From: Catenuloplanes indicus
Lineage (GTDB): Bacteria; Actinomycetota; Actinomycetes; Mycobacteriales; Micromonosporaceae
DNA: 64,000 nucleotides
Reading direction: 5' to 3'
NCBI RefSeq assembly: GCF_030813715.1
Contig: NZ_JAUSUZ010000001.1
Location: 6,076,001-6,140,000 of the forward strand
The translations under genes and the position numbers were made by a program. The notes under the pieces are model-generated. The model saw nothing but the letters and a program-made list of their open reading frames with translations, had not been told where the DNA came from and made no database searches. Shown here piece by piece: positions 1 to 8,351 of this stretch (positions are counted from its first letter, which is position 1; every line of letters begins with the position of its first letter).

Positions 1-225
1 GTGCTGAACCCGTCGACCGGCGCGGTGAACGCGTGGCTGAACCGGGGCGGCGACCGTGACGGCGTGCCGGGCTGGGCCGGGCGCGGCCGGATCGCGGGCG
101 GCACCGGCAGCGCGGACGGCGTGGTGCTGGCCGACGTCAACGGCGACGGCCGGGACGACTACCTGGTCGTCGCGCCGAACGGTGCGGTGGACGCCTGGAT
201 CAACAACGGTGGCGACCCGGCCTGA
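1..225 (+). CDS. FG-GAP/VCBS repeat protein, C-terminal end (partial)
   Basis: The reading frame is open from the window edge and ends with TGA at 223-225, so only the last 74 residues are visible. They contain the calcium-binding repeat signature ADVNGDGRDDYLVV followed by PNGAVDAWINNGG, a pattern repeated in weaker form at the start (NPSTGAVNAWLNRGG). This is typical of FG-GAP/VCBS beta-propeller blades found in secreted actinobacterial hydrolases and esterases. The catalytic part, if any, lies outside the window, so the activity cannot be named. A strong hairpin follows the stop. Confidence 0.8.
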   Translation: MLNPSTGAVNAWLNRGGDRDGVPGWAGRGRIAGGTGSADGVVLADVNGDGRDDYLVVAPNGAVDAWINNGGDPA

Positions 226-235
226 CGCCCGGGGT

Positions 236-259
236 CGGTGAGCGGTCCGCCGCTCACCG
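236..259. terminator. Bidirectional hairpin terminator between convergent genes
   Basis: A perfect 10-bp stem (CGGTGAGCGG at 236-245 with CCGCTCACCG at 250-259) closes on the tetraloop TCCG. It sits between the FG-GAP gene and the convergent aldehyde dehydrogenase, and overlaps the last bases of the latter. There is no T tract, which is usual for high-GC actinobacterial terminators. Confidence 0.7.
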
Positions 260-1744
260 GCCGCGGCCGTAGAGGGTCTTGACCGCGCGGATCAGCAGGC
301 GTTCGTGGGACGGCTTGCGGAAGAAGGACAGGATCGGCAGTGGGGACGGCAGCCGGCGGACCGTGATGGACTTCGCCACCGCGAACTCGCGCAGGCCGTC
401 CTCGCCGTGGATGCGGCCGAAGCCGGACTCGCCCACGCCGCCGAACGGGAGCGTGGACATGCCGGCGAACGTGAGGACCGAGTTGACCGACGTCATGCCG
501 GAGCGCATGCCGCGGGCCAGCGCGATCGCGCGGCGGTGGCCGAAGACCGCACCACCCAGGCCGTACGGCAGCGCGTTCGCCTTGGCCAGCGCCTCGTCCG
601 CGTCCGCGACCCGGGTGACGGTGAGCGTCGGGCCGAACGTCTCCTCACGGATCGCGGCTGCGTCGTCCGGCACGTCGACCAGCACGGTGGGGTGCACGTA
701 CGGCGGCTGCACCGCGTCCGCGCCGCCGACCACCGCGCGGGCGCCGCGGGACAGCGCGTCGTCGATGTGCCGGCGGATGACGTCGATCTGGCCGGGCATG
801 GTGATCGGGCCGAGGTGCGCGTCGTCCGCGCCGACCGTGATCCTCCGCGCGCCCGCGGCGAGCCGCGCGACGAACTCGTCGTGGACCTTCGAGACGACGT
901 AGACGCGCTCGATGCCGACGCAGGTCTGGCCCGCGTTGGACATGCCGCCCCAGAGCGCCGCGTCGACGGCCCGGTCGAGGTCCGCGTCCTCGTCGACGAT
1001 CATCGCGTCCTTGCCGCCGGCCTCGATCAGCACCGGGGTCAGCGTCTCCGCGCACGCGGCCATCACCCGGCGCGCGGTCGCGGTGGAGCCGGTGAAGCTC
1101 AGCTTGCCGACGCCGGACCGGCACAGCGCGGCGCCGGCGTCGCCGAGACCGTGGATCACCTGGTACACCGGGTGTTCCGGCACGGCCTCGGCGAACACGT
1201 CGGCCAGCCACTGACCGACCGCGGGCGTGTACTCACTGGGCTTGAAGACGACCGCGTTGCCGGCCGCGAGCGCGTAGCCGATCGAGCCGAGCGGCGTGAG
1301 CACCGGATAGTTCCACGGGCCGATCACGCCGACCACACCGTACGGCCGGTACTCCAGGTGCGCTGAGTGCTCGGCGACCAGCGCGCGGGTGCGCACCCGG
1401 CGCGGGCCGAGCACGCGTTTCGCGTTGTTCGCCGCCCAGTCGACGTGATCGAGCGCGCTGGCGGCCTCGACCGACGCGTCGAAGAGCGGTTTGCCGGTCT
1501 CCCGGTGGACCAGCGCGGTCAGCTCCTCCAGCCGCTGGGCCAGCAGCGTGCGCCAGCGCCGCAGCCGTTCGCGCCGGCCGGTGAACCCGAGGCCGGCCCA
1601 CCACCGGCCGGCCTCGCGGGCCTGGCGCACCGCGAGCGCCACGTCATCGGCCGTTGCTACGGAGAAGGTGCCGACCGTCTCGCCGGTGGCGGGATTGGTG
1701 GACGTCAACTTCCCGTCGTCGATGACGGGCATCCCGGGAGTCAT
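254..1744 (-). CDS. NAD(P)-dependent aldehyde dehydrogenase
   Basis: This 496-aa protein has the full length of the ALDH superfamily and oxidises an aldehyde to the acid. Visible landmarks are PWNYP with the oxyanion Asn145, FKPSEYTP around 167-174, FTGS at 217-220, the general base Glu241 in LIEAGGK and the nucleophile Cys275 in GQTC. The C-terminus is basic and hydrophobic (about 465-496), like the membrane-associated class 3 or coniferyl-aldehyde type. Succinate-semialdehyde dehydrogenase is an alternative annotation often given to this group. The ATG start is at 1744. The downstream minus-strand SDR begins beyond this gene, and the two are not overlapping. The substrate cannot be assigned from sequence. 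Confidence 0.9.
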   Translation of the reverse strand: MTPGMPVIDDGKLTSTNPATGETVGTFSVATADDVALAVRQAREAGRWWAGLGFTGRRERLRRWRTLLAQRLEELTALVHRETGKPLFDASVEAASALDHVDWAANNAKRVLGPRRVRTRALVAEHSAHLEYRPYGVVGVIGPWNYPVLTPLGSIGYALAAGNAVVFKPSEYTPAVGQWLADVFAEAVPEHPVYQVIHGLGDAGAALCRSGVGKLSFTGSTATARRVMAACAETLTPVLIEAGGKDAMIVDEDADLDRAVDAALWGGMSNAGQTCVGIERVYVVSKVHDEFVARLAAGARRITVGADDAHLGPITMPGQIDVIRRHIDDALSRGARAVVGGADAVQPPYVHPTVLVDVPDDAAAIREETFGPTLTVTRVADADEALAKANALPYGLGGAVFGHRRAIALARGMRSGMTSVNSVLTFAGMSTLPFGGVGESGFGRIHGEDGLREFAVAKSITVRRLPSPLPILSFFRKPSHERLLIRAVKTLYGRGR

Positions 1745-1766
1745 TGGCTGAGCTTAGAGCCGAGAG

Positions 1767-2459
1767 CTACTCGGAAGTAAGGTGTTCGCGGATGATCCTC
1801 TCGGCAACCGTGCCGGGATCCGGCAGTTCACCGCGCTCGTGCAGCCCCACGTAGCGGTCCTTGGCCGGGAACTCCGCGTCCCGCAGCGCGGCCTGCATGT
1901 CCGTGTCCATCACGCCGGGGTTCACCGAGGCGACGGTCAGCGGCGGCTCGCGGTGCGCGTTCTCCGCCGCCAGGATCTCCATGAAGAACTCGCCGCCGCG
2001 CTTGGCCGCGGAGTATGCGGACCAGTTCTCGATCGTCCGCCCGGCCGCGCCGGACGAGATGAGCAGCACCCGGGCGGTACGGCCGGCGGCCGCGGCCAGG
2101 AACGCGTTGGTGAGCAGCATCGGCGCGGTCAGGTTCACCGTGATCGAGGCGGCCAGCTCGTCCGCCGGGAGCGCGCCGACCGGGCCGACCGGCGTGACCT
2201 GACCGGCGTTGTGGATCAGCACCACCTCGCCCTCCGGCGCGAACACCGCGCGCAGCTGGTCCGGTGTGGGCAACGTTGAGGGATCACTCAGATTTGCGGT
2301 CAATAGTGCGACGCGCGCCGGCTCCTGCAAGGCAAGATCGTCCTGCGCGCCGGTGAACCGCCGGCCGATCCCGACCACCCGGTCGCCGGCCGCGATGACC
2401 TGCTCGAACAGCGCGGCACCCAGGCCGCGCGAGACACCCGTGACGAATACGGTCCGCAT
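1767..2459 (-). CDS. Short-chain dehydrogenase/reductase
   Basis: A 230-aa classical SDR. The N-terminus MRTVFVTGVSRGLGAALF carries the TGxxxGxG cofactor-binding motif, HNAG is the structural NAG motif, and the catalytic residues are in SSGAAG and YSAAK (YxxxK). The frame stays open far upstream (to about 3734), but that extension is the antisense of the GT4 gene and lacks SDR features, so the ATG at 2459 is chosen. It lies 22 nt upstream of the aldehyde dehydrogenase start and both read on the minus strand in the same direction. The role is probably general carbonyl reduction; no substrate is implied. Confidence 0.88.
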   Translation of the reverse strand: MRTVFVTGVSRGLGAALFEQVIAAGDRVVGIGRRFTGAQDDLALQEPARVALLTANLSDPSTLPTPDQLRAVFAPEGEVVLIHNAGQVTPVGPVGALPADELAASITVNLTAPMLLTNAFLAAAAGRTARVLLISSGAAGRTIENWSAYSAAKRGGEFFMEILAAENAHREPPLTVASVNPGVMDTDMQAALRDAEFPAKDRYVGLHERGELPDPGTVAERIIREHLTSE

Positions 2460-2567
2460 GCTGTCAGCCGTACCACAGATGGTGGCTCTGTCGGCAACAC
2501 GACCCGGCGAGGAACCGCGCGCCGCCGCCAGGAACAATCGCGGTCGACGTGATGATGGAGGTGTCCG

Positions 2568-3689
2568 GTGAGCCGCATCGGCTTCGCCTGTCTGTGGGCT
2601 CCGAACCCGATCGCCACCTGGTCGCACATCCCGTGGCACCTGCGCGCGGCGATGCGCGGGCACGCCGAGGTGCCGGACGTGGGCGTGCAGATCCCGCACC
2701 GGGCGCAGACCGCGCTGAAGCTGATGCACGTGCGCTGGCGCAACAGCCGTCCGGTCACCACGTGGAAGCAGTCCCGGCTGACCGACGCGTTCCTGCGGCA
2801 GGCGATCCAGCGCGGCGCGGACGCGGCGGACGTGGACGCGGTCGTCATGATCCAGGATCTCGCGATCCTGGACCGGCCGTACTTCACGTTCCAGGACATG
2901 AGCTTCGACGGGCTGCTGCACATCCAGGAGACGTCCGGCATCCCGCTGTTCCAGCACCTGACCACGACCGAGCTGCGCCGCCGCCGGGAGCGGCAGCTGG
3001 AGGTCTACGACAAGGCCGCCGGCGTGATCGCGATGAGCCACTGGCTGGCCCGGAACCTGATCGAGGTGACCGGCGTACCGGCGGAGAAGGTGCACGTGGT
3101 GCACCCGGGTATCTCGGCCGGCGCGTCCGTGGAGGGCCCGCTGCCGGCGAAGACCGGCCCGCGCAACCGGCTGCTCTTCGTCGGCCGTGAGTTCCAGCGC
3201 AAGGGCGGCGACCTGGTGGTGGCCGCGGTGGAGATCCTGCGCCGAGACTTCGACCCGGAGATCACGCTGACCGTGGCCGGGCCGCGGGAGTGGCCGATGG
3301 ACGGCGACATCCCGGACGGCGTGACGTTCCTCGGCGAGCGGTCGCTGGCCGAGGTGGCCGGCCTCTACGACACGCACGACCTGTTCGTGCTGCCGAGCCG
3401 GCTGGAGGCGTTCGGCATCGTGTTCGCCGAGGCGGCCGCGCGCGGGCTGCCCGCGATCGGGCGGGACGCGTTCGCCATGCCGGAGATCATCCAGCCCGGC
3501 GTCTCCGGCGCGCTGGCGTCCGGCGACGACCCGTACGACCTGGCCAAGCTGATCGCGGAGACGCTGGCGGACGACAACCTCTACGCGGAGTGCGCGGCCC
3601 GGGCCGGTGACGTCTCGTCCCGCTTCTCCTGGGACCGCGCCGGTGGTGACGTGGTTCGCGCGGTCAACGGCACGCTGGGGCCGCGCTGA
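2568..3689 (+). CDS. Glycosyltransferase family 4 (GT-B)
   Basis: A 373-aa GT-B enzyme. A C-terminal Rossmann domain begins around residue 195 (RLLFVGREFQRKGGDLV) and contains the retaining-GT4 signature EAFGIVFAEAA (E-x7-E) with LPSRLEAFG just before it. The start is GTG at 2568 behind GGAGGTG. It would transfer a nucleotide-activated sugar to a glycan or lipid acceptor in the cytoplasm. It is isolated from the polysaccharide cluster 9 kb away, with the divergent SDR upstream and a fatty-acid gene downstream, so the acceptor is unknown. Confidence 0.87.
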   Translation: MSRIGFACLWAPNPIATWSHIPWHLRAAMRGHAEVPDVGVQIPHRAQTALKLMHVRWRNSRPVTTWKQSRLTDAFLRQAIQRGADAADVDAVVMIQDLAILDRPYFTFQDMSFDGLLHIQETSGIPLFQHLTTTELRRRRERQLEVYDKAAGVIAMSHWLARNLIEVTGVPAEKVHVVHPGISAGASVEGPLPAKTGPRNRLLFVGREFQRKGGDLVVAAVEILRRDFDPEITLTVAGPREWPMDGDIPDGVTFLGERSLAEVAGLYDTHDLFVLPSRLEAFGIVFAEAAARGLPAIGRDAFAMPEIIQPGVSGALASGDDPYDLAKLIAETLADDNLYAECAARAGDVSSRFSWDRAGGDVVRAVNGTLGPR

Positions 3690-3717
3690 CCGCCCGCCGG
3701 GCATGGGAGACTCGCGC

Positions 3718-3731
3718 TTAACGTCCGTTAA
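3718..3731. promoter_or_regulatory. Dyad operator candidate (TTAACG-TC-CGTTAA)
   Basis: A perfect inverted repeat with 6-bp arms lies 17 bp upstream of the TTG start of the 3-hydroxyacyl-CoA dehydrogenase. Closely related dyads occur at 53276-53289 (in front of icmA) and 46329-46342 (between epimerase and thiolase). A TetR- or FadR-like repressor of acyl-CoA metabolism is the natural candidate, by inference only. Confidence 0.55.
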
Positions 3732-3748
3732 CACAGGAGGCGTGCGCG

Positions 3749-5323
3749 TTGAACACCATCGGAGTGGTCGGTCTCGGCACGATGGGCGCCGGCATCGTCG
3801 AGGTCTTCGCCCGGAGCGGGCTGGACGTCGTGGCCGTGGAGGCCGGTGCGGCGGCGCTGGAACGGGGCCGGGGCATCCTGACCGCCTCGACGGACCGGGC
3901 CGTGGCCAGGGGCAAGCTGTCCGCGGCGGACCGGGACGCGCTGCTCGGCCGGGTGCGGTTCGAGGCCGGGCCGGCCGCGCTGCACGACGCCGACCTGGTG
4001 ATCGAGGCGGTGCCGGAGCGGCTGGACCTGAAGCACGTCGTCTTCGCGGAGCTGGACCGGGTCTGCAAGCCGTCCGCGATCCTGGCCACGAACACGTCCT
4101 CGCTGCCGGTCACCGAGATCGCGGCCGGCACCGGGCGGCCGGACCGGGTGATCGGCATGCACTTCTTCAACCCGGCGCCGGTGATGCGGCTGGTCGAGGT
4201 GGTCCGGACCGTGGTCACCGCGGACGACGTGGTGGCGGACGTGGCGGCACTCTGCACCCGGCTCGGCAAGCGCGGCGTGACCATCGGCGACCGGGCCGGC
4301 TTCATCGCGAACGCGCTGCTCTTCGGCTATCTGAACCAGGCGGTCACGATGCTGGAGAGCGGGCACGTCTCGCGCGAGGACCTGGACGCGGCGATGCGCG
4401 TGGGCTGCGGGCTGCCGATGGGCCCGCTGGCGCTGCTGGACCTGATCGGGCTGGACGTCGCGGCCGAGATCCTGGACACGATGTTCCGCCGTGGCGGCCG
4501 GAACCGCCGCCACGCGCCGGCGCCGCTGCTCGCGCAGATGGTGACCGCCGGGTTCCTGGGCCGGAAGTCCGGGCGCGGCTTCTACCCGTACGGGACGCAG
4601 GAACCGTCAGAAGAGCAGAAGCCGGCCACGGTACGGGACGTCCGCACGGTCGGCATCGTCGGCTCGGCCGCGCTGGCCGGCGCGTTCTCGGCCGCCGGGT
4701 TCACCGTGCGGCACGCCGCCGACGCCACCGAGGTGCACCTCCTCTCCGACGCGGACCTCGTGGTGGAGGCGGTCGCGGACGACCTCGCGGCGAAGAAGGC
4801 GGTGCTCGTGGCGCTGGACGAGGTGTGCAAGCCGGGCACGGTGCTGGCCACCACCACGGCCACGTTGCCGGTGATCGAGCTCGCGATGGCCACCGGGCGC
4901 CCGGCCGACGTGGCCGGGCTGCACGTGGTCAACGACGAGCTGATCGAGGTGGTGCACACGATCCGCACCTCGGCGGAGACGCGGGGCGCCGCGCGCGCCG
5001 TGGTGGAGCGGCTGGGCCGGACCGCGGTGTCCAGCCCGGACCGCGCCGGTTTCGTGGTGCGCGCGCTGCTCCACCCGTACCTGAACGACGCGGTCCGCAT
5101 GCTGGAGGCGAACTACTCGGCCACGGACGACATCGACGCGGCGATGAGGCTGGGCTGCGGCTATCCGGCGGGCCCCTTCGAGATGCTGGACGCGATCGGG
5201 CCGGACCAGGTGCTGGCGACCCTGCGGGCGCTCTACCGGGAGTCGCGCGAGCCCGGACTCGCACCGGCGCCGCTGCTGGAGCAGATGGTCGCGGCCGGGC
5301 GTTCGTTCCGTACCGTCAACTAG
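3749..5323 (+). CDS. 3-hydroxyacyl-CoA dehydrogenase, two tandem modules
   Basis: This 524-aa protein oxidises 3-hydroxyacyl-CoA (C4 type likely) to 3-ketoacyl-CoA with NAD in beta-oxidation or butyrate metabolism. The first module (1-285) is intact: Rossmann GVVGLGTMGAGI, VIEAVPE, the catalytic-His segment GMHFFNPAPVM and a 3HCDH C-terminal helical domain. The second module (about 300-515) repeats the fold, but its dinucleotide loop (GIVGSAALAGAF) and HFFNP equivalent (GLHVVNDELI) are degenerate, so it is probably structural. The start is TTG at 3749, supported by AGGAGG 8 bp upstream. A dyad operator precedes it. The stop codon lies inside the operator of the next gene. Confidence 0.9.
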   Translation: MNTIGVVGLGTMGAGIVEVFARSGLDVVAVEAGAAALERGRGILTASTDRAVARGKLSAADRDALLGRVRFEAGPAALHDADLVIEAVPERLDLKHVVFAELDRVCKPSAILATNTSSLPVTEIAAGTGRPDRVIGMHFFNPAPVMRLVEVVRTVVTADDVVADVAALCTRLGKRGVTIGDRAGFIANALLFGYLNQAVTMLESGHVSREDLDAAMRVGCGLPMGPLALLDLIGLDVAAEILDTMFRRGGRNRRHAPAPLLAQMVTAGFLGRKSGRGFYPYGTQEPSEEQKPATVRDVRTVGIVGSAALAGAFSAAGFTVRHAADATEVHLLSDADLVVEAVADDLAAKKAVLVALDEVCKPGTVLATTTATLPVIELAMATGRPADVAGLHVVNDELIEVVHTIRTSAETRGAARAVVERLGRTAVSSPDRAGFVVRALLHPYLNDAVRMLEANYSATDDIDAAMRLGCGYPAGPFEMLDAIGPDQVLATLRALYRESREPGLAPAPLLEQMVAAGRSFRTVN

Positions 5324-5361
5324 GGGTTGACGCTTTTCGGCGCGTCAACCTATGGTTGACG
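5314..5361. promoter_or_regulatory. Tandem 19-bp dyad operator
   Basis: Two copies of CGTCAAC-N5-GTTGACG stand 29 bp apart, at 5314-5332 and 5343-5361, with perfect 7-bp arms. The first overlaps the stop codon of the upstream dehydrogenase and the second abuts the ATG at 5363. Because GTTGACG also supplies the -35 hexamer, binding would block the promoter. Autoregulation by the HTH domain of the downstream protein is the simplest reading (inference). Confidence 0.65.
5327..5356 (+). promoter_or_regulatory. Promoter of the HTH/Clp-N gene, probably leaderless
   Basis: A -35 TTGACG (5327-5332) and a -10 TATGGT (5351-5356) are separated by 18 bp. Transcription would start at about 5363, the A of the ATG. 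No Shine-Dalgarno sequence precedes the ATG, which agrees with a leaderless transcript. Confidence 0.55.
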
Positions 5362-5362
5362 C

Positions 5363-6079
5363 ATGACTACCGAACCCGTCATCCGGCTCGATGAACTCAT
5401 CGAGCACGTCAAGAGCCAGCACCCGGACGGCGACCACCTGACCCGGGTCTCCGACGCGATCCTGGTCGGCGAGCACCTCGGCGACCTGTCCGACCACCTG
5501 ATCGGGCACTTCGTCGACCAGGCCCGGCGGGCCGGTGCGAGCTGGGCCGAGATCGGCCGCAGCCTGGGCGTCAGCAAGCAGGCCGTGCAGAAGCGGTTCG
5601 TCGGCGACCCGGCCGGGGTGGTCGACGCCAGCCGGTTCAGCCGGTTCACGCACCGCGCCAAGGTCGTCATGGAGCAGACGGTCAAGGCCGCGCGCGCGGC
5701 CGGCAACGACGTGGTGCGCACCGAGCACCTCGTGCTCGGCCTGCTCGACGAGCCGAACTCGCTGGCCGCGATGGCCATCCAGGACCAGGGCGTGTCACTC
5801 GCGGACGTGCGGGTCGCGGCCGCAGCCGTGCTGCCGCCGCGGGTCGACGGCGAGCTGCCGGCGCACCTGCCGTTCTCGGCCGGGGCGAAGAAGCTGCTCG
5901 ACCTGATCGTCCGCGAGGCGCTGCGGCTCGGCCACAACTACGTCGGCACCGAGCACATGCTGCTGGCGCTGCTGGACGAGCACGAGGACGCGGGCGGCGA
6001 GGCGCTGCGCGGTCTCGGCCTCACCAAGGAGCGCGCCGAGGCCTGGATCGTCGACGCGCTCGACTCGCTGAAGAAGTAG
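5363..6079 (+). CDS. HTH plus double Clp-N domain regulator-like protein
   Basis: A 238-aa protein with no AAA+ ATPase. Residues about 40-75 form a helix-turn-helix (GASWAEIGRSLGVSKQAVQKRF). Residues about 90-150 (FTHRAKVVMEQTVKAA to RTEHLVLGLL) and 165-235 (FSAGAKKLLDLIVREA to GTEHMLLALL) are two repeats of the Clp N-terminal domain, normally the adaptor- and substrate-binding part of ClpC/ClpA. It therefore looks like a DNA-binding protein that senses unfolded or tagged proteins through a Clp-N module. The tandem dyad in its promoter suggests that it regulates itself. Function beyond this is inference. Confidence 0.82.
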   Translation: MTTEPVIRLDELIEHVKSQHPDGDHLTRVSDAILVGEHLGDLSDHLIGHFVDQARRAGASWAEIGRSLGVSKQAVQKRFVGDPAGVVDASRFSRFTHRAKVVMEQTVKAARAAGNDVVRTEHLVLGLLDEPNSLAAMAIQDQGVSLADVRVAAAAVLPPRVDGELPAHLPFSAGAKKLLDLIVREALRLGHNYVGTEHMLLALLDEHEDAGGEALRGLGLTKERAEAWIVDALDSLKK

Positions 6080-6086
6080 GACGGAC

Positions 6087-6118
6087 GGTCCGGGACGTGG
6101 TGGAAGACGCCCCGGACC
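6087..6118. terminator. Bidirectional hairpin terminator
   Basis: GGTCCGGG (6087-6094) pairs with CCCGGACC (6111-6118) around a 16-nt loop. It lies between the convergent Clp-N gene and ABC permease gene. Confidence 0.55.
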
Positions 6119-6124
6119 CCTTCT

Positions 6125-8275
6125 TCACTCGTCCGCCAGCGCCGCGACCGGCGCGACGCGAGCCGCGCGTCGTGCCGGGAGCGCGGCCGCGAGCAGCCCG
6201 ATGACCGCGGCGCTCACCACGACCAGACCGATCCGGGGGTACGGCAGGGAGACCGCGACCCAGGCGTGCGGGATGGACGCGTAGACACCGGCCACGCCGA
6301 AGCCGATCCCGAGCGCCACGCCGGCCACGGCCGCGATCAGCGCCAACGTCATCCCCTCGGCCAGCAGGCTCGCGTGCAGCTGGCGCCGGCTCAGTCCGAG
6401 CGCCCGGAGCAGCCCGAACTCGCGCGTCCGCTCCAGCACGGAAAGCGTGAGCGTGTTCGTGATCCCGGCGACCGAGATCAGCACCGAGAAGATCACCAGC
6501 ACGCCGACCACCGCGAGCAGCATGTCCACGGTCCGGCCGATCCGCTCGGCCTGGCTCTGCACGTCGAGCACCACGGCCAGTGGCACGGTGTCGGTCACGG
6601 ACGCGACCGCGGTGCGCGCGGCCGGCGCGTCCACGTCGTCCGCGGTGAACACCCACAGCCCGTCGCGGACCTCCACGCGCTGCACCTCAGGCAGCGCGGT
6701 CAGCCGCGCGGCCAGGTCCGCCGGGAGTCGCTGCCCGTCCGGCGCGGTCACCACGAAGTCGGTCGGGAACCGGCGCTCCAGCTCCGCCGCGGTGCTGGTG
6801 GCCAGCGACTGCGCGCCGACCAGGAACGTGGTCACCACCGTGATGCCGACGGTCAGCGCCAGCGCGGTCGCGGCCGCCCGACGCGGCTGCCGCTCACCGG
6901 ACCGGGCCGCCAACCGCCCGCCGGAGCCGAAGAACAGCAGCGCCGGCCGGACCGCGAGCCGCCAGGCCGGTACGACCAGCACCGGGCCGAGCGCGACCAG
7001 CGCCAGCATGGCCGGGAGCGCGCCCGCGGCCGCCAGCACCACGGTGTTGCCCACCGCGCCCGCGCCCACCATCGCGGCCGCGACCAGCGCGAGCAGCGTG
7101 CCGGCCAGCGCGCGGCGGCGGGACGTGCCGGCCTCGACCGGCGCGTCCGGGCGGCGCAGCGCCGCGATCGGGGCGAGCCGGGTCGCGCTCCGGGCCGGCC
7201 CGATCGCGGCCAGCACGGTCACGCCCACGCCGGTCAGCGCGCCGAGCACCACGGTTTGCGGTGTGACCTGCATGGACGCGGTCATCTGGCCGTTGCCGAG
7301 CGACTCCAGACCGGTCGCGCCGAGCCGGCCGGCCAGCAGGCCGAGCCCGAAACCGGCCGCGGACGCGAGCCCGCCGACGATCGCGGCCTCGGCCAGCACC
7401 AGCCGGAACAGCTGACCGCGCAGCGCACCGGCGAGCCGCAGCAGCGCCAGCTCCCGCTCCCGCTGCGCGACCAGGATCGCGAACGTGTTGTGGATGACCA
7501 TCGCGGCCACCACCAGCGCCACCAGCGCGAAGCCGAGCAGGCCGGCGCGCATCATGGTCACGCTGCCGACCTGCGCACCGGCCAGCCGGTCCGCGTACTC
7601 GGCACCGGTGATCACCTCGGCGTCCGGCAGTGCGCCCGCGAGCGTGTCCGCGGCCGCGCGCTGGTCCGGGCCGGCGACCCGGATCGCGCCCCAGTCCGCC
7701 ACGCCGGTCGCGGCGCGAAAGTCCGCGACCGGGAGGAACACGGTGAAGTAGGGGACGCCGTCGGTGAGCGCGCTGATCCGTACCGGGTGCGGCTTCTCCG
7801 GGTCGGTGACGAGCGTCAGCGAGTCGCCCGGGGACCAGCCGCGCTCGGCCGCGGTGGCCGCGTCCACCACCGCCTCACCCGGTCCGGGGTACGCACCCGC
7901 GGTCAGGCGCAGCGCGGCCAGCTCCGGCCGGCCGGGCAGCGCCCGGACCATGGTCGCGGTCGCGCCGAACACCGAGACCACGCGGCCGTCCGGGCCGAGC
8001 ACCGGTGACTCCGTGGCGGCCTCACCGGCCGCGTCGGTCACGCCGGGCAGCGCGGCCACCCGGGCCAGGTCCGCGTCGGTGAACCGGCGATCCGCGACCG
8101 CGCGGGCGGCCACCGGTCTGGCGTCCCGCGCGGCCTCCTGGTAAAGGCTCGCGGTCATCGTGTCGGTCAGGATCAGCGTGCCGGTCACGAACGCGACCCC
8201 GAGCGCGACCGCGAGGGCGGTCAGCAGCAGCCGGGTCCGGCGGGCTCGCAGGCCGGAGAGGAGAACGTTTCGCAC
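6125..8275 (-). CDS. FtsX/MacB-type ABC transporter permease
   Basis: A 716-aa integral membrane protein. The N-terminal transmembrane helix (LLLTALAVALGVAFVTGTLI) is followed by an extracellular domain of about 190 residues, a first FtsX helix bundle near 230-350, a second soluble domain, and a second bundle near 580-700 (LLAVVGVLVIFSVLISVAGI, LGLLRALGLSRRQL). This is the duplicated FtsX architecture of permeases that export lipids, peptides or antibiotics with a separate ATPase. The start is GTG at 8275. It lies downstream of a two-component operon on the same strand, a usual arrangement for regulated resistance transporters, but no ATPase gene is adjacent. Confidence 0.88.
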   Translation of the reverse strand: MRNVLLSGLRARRTRLLLTALAVALGVAFVTGTLILTDTMTASLYQEAARDARPVAARAVADRRFTDADLARVAALPGVTDAAGEAATESPVLGPDGRVVSVFGATATMVRALPGRPELAALRLTAGAYPGPGEAVVDAATAAERGWSPGDSLTLVTDPEKPHPVRISALTDGVPYFTVFLPVADFRAATGVADWGAIRVAGPDQRAAADTLAGALPDAEVITGAEYADRLAGAQVGSVTMMRAGLLGFALVALVVAAMVIHNTFAILVAQRERELALLRLAGALRGQLFRLVLAEAAIVGGLASAAGFGLGLLAGRLGATGLESLGNGQMTASMQVTPQTVVLGALTGVGVTVLAAIGPARSATRLAPIAALRRPDAPVEAGTSRRRALAGTLLALVAAAMVGAGAVGNTVVLAAAGALPAMLALVALGPVLVVPAWRLAVRPALLFFGSGGRLAARSGERQPRRAAATALALTVGITVVTTFLVGAQSLATSTAAELERRFPTDFVVTAPDGQRLPADLAARLTALPEVQRVEVRDGLWVFTADDVDAPAARTAVASVTDTVPLAVVLDVQSQAERIGRTVDMLLAVVGVLVIFSVLISVAGITNTLTLSVLERTREFGLLRALGLSRRQLHASLLAEGMTLALIAAVAGVALGIGFGVAGVYASIPHAWVAVSLPYPRIGLVVVSAAVIGLLAAALPARRAARVAPVAALADE

Positions 8276-8351
8276 ACCGTCCGACGCTATGGACGCGCGC
8301 GGCCGCGGTCGTCTGTCCCAGGTCGACCGCGCATCCTCCTCAGGTACACAT

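Noticed and set aside
305-1366. Long plus-strand frame opposite the aldehyde dehydrogenase
   Set aside because: Composition-driven shadow in high-GC DNA, lacking motifs and a ribosome site.
2460-3734. Long in-frame upstream extension of the SDR gene
   Set aside because: It is the antisense of the GT4 gene, Arg/Gly/Pro-rich, with no SDR features; the real start is the ATG at 2459.
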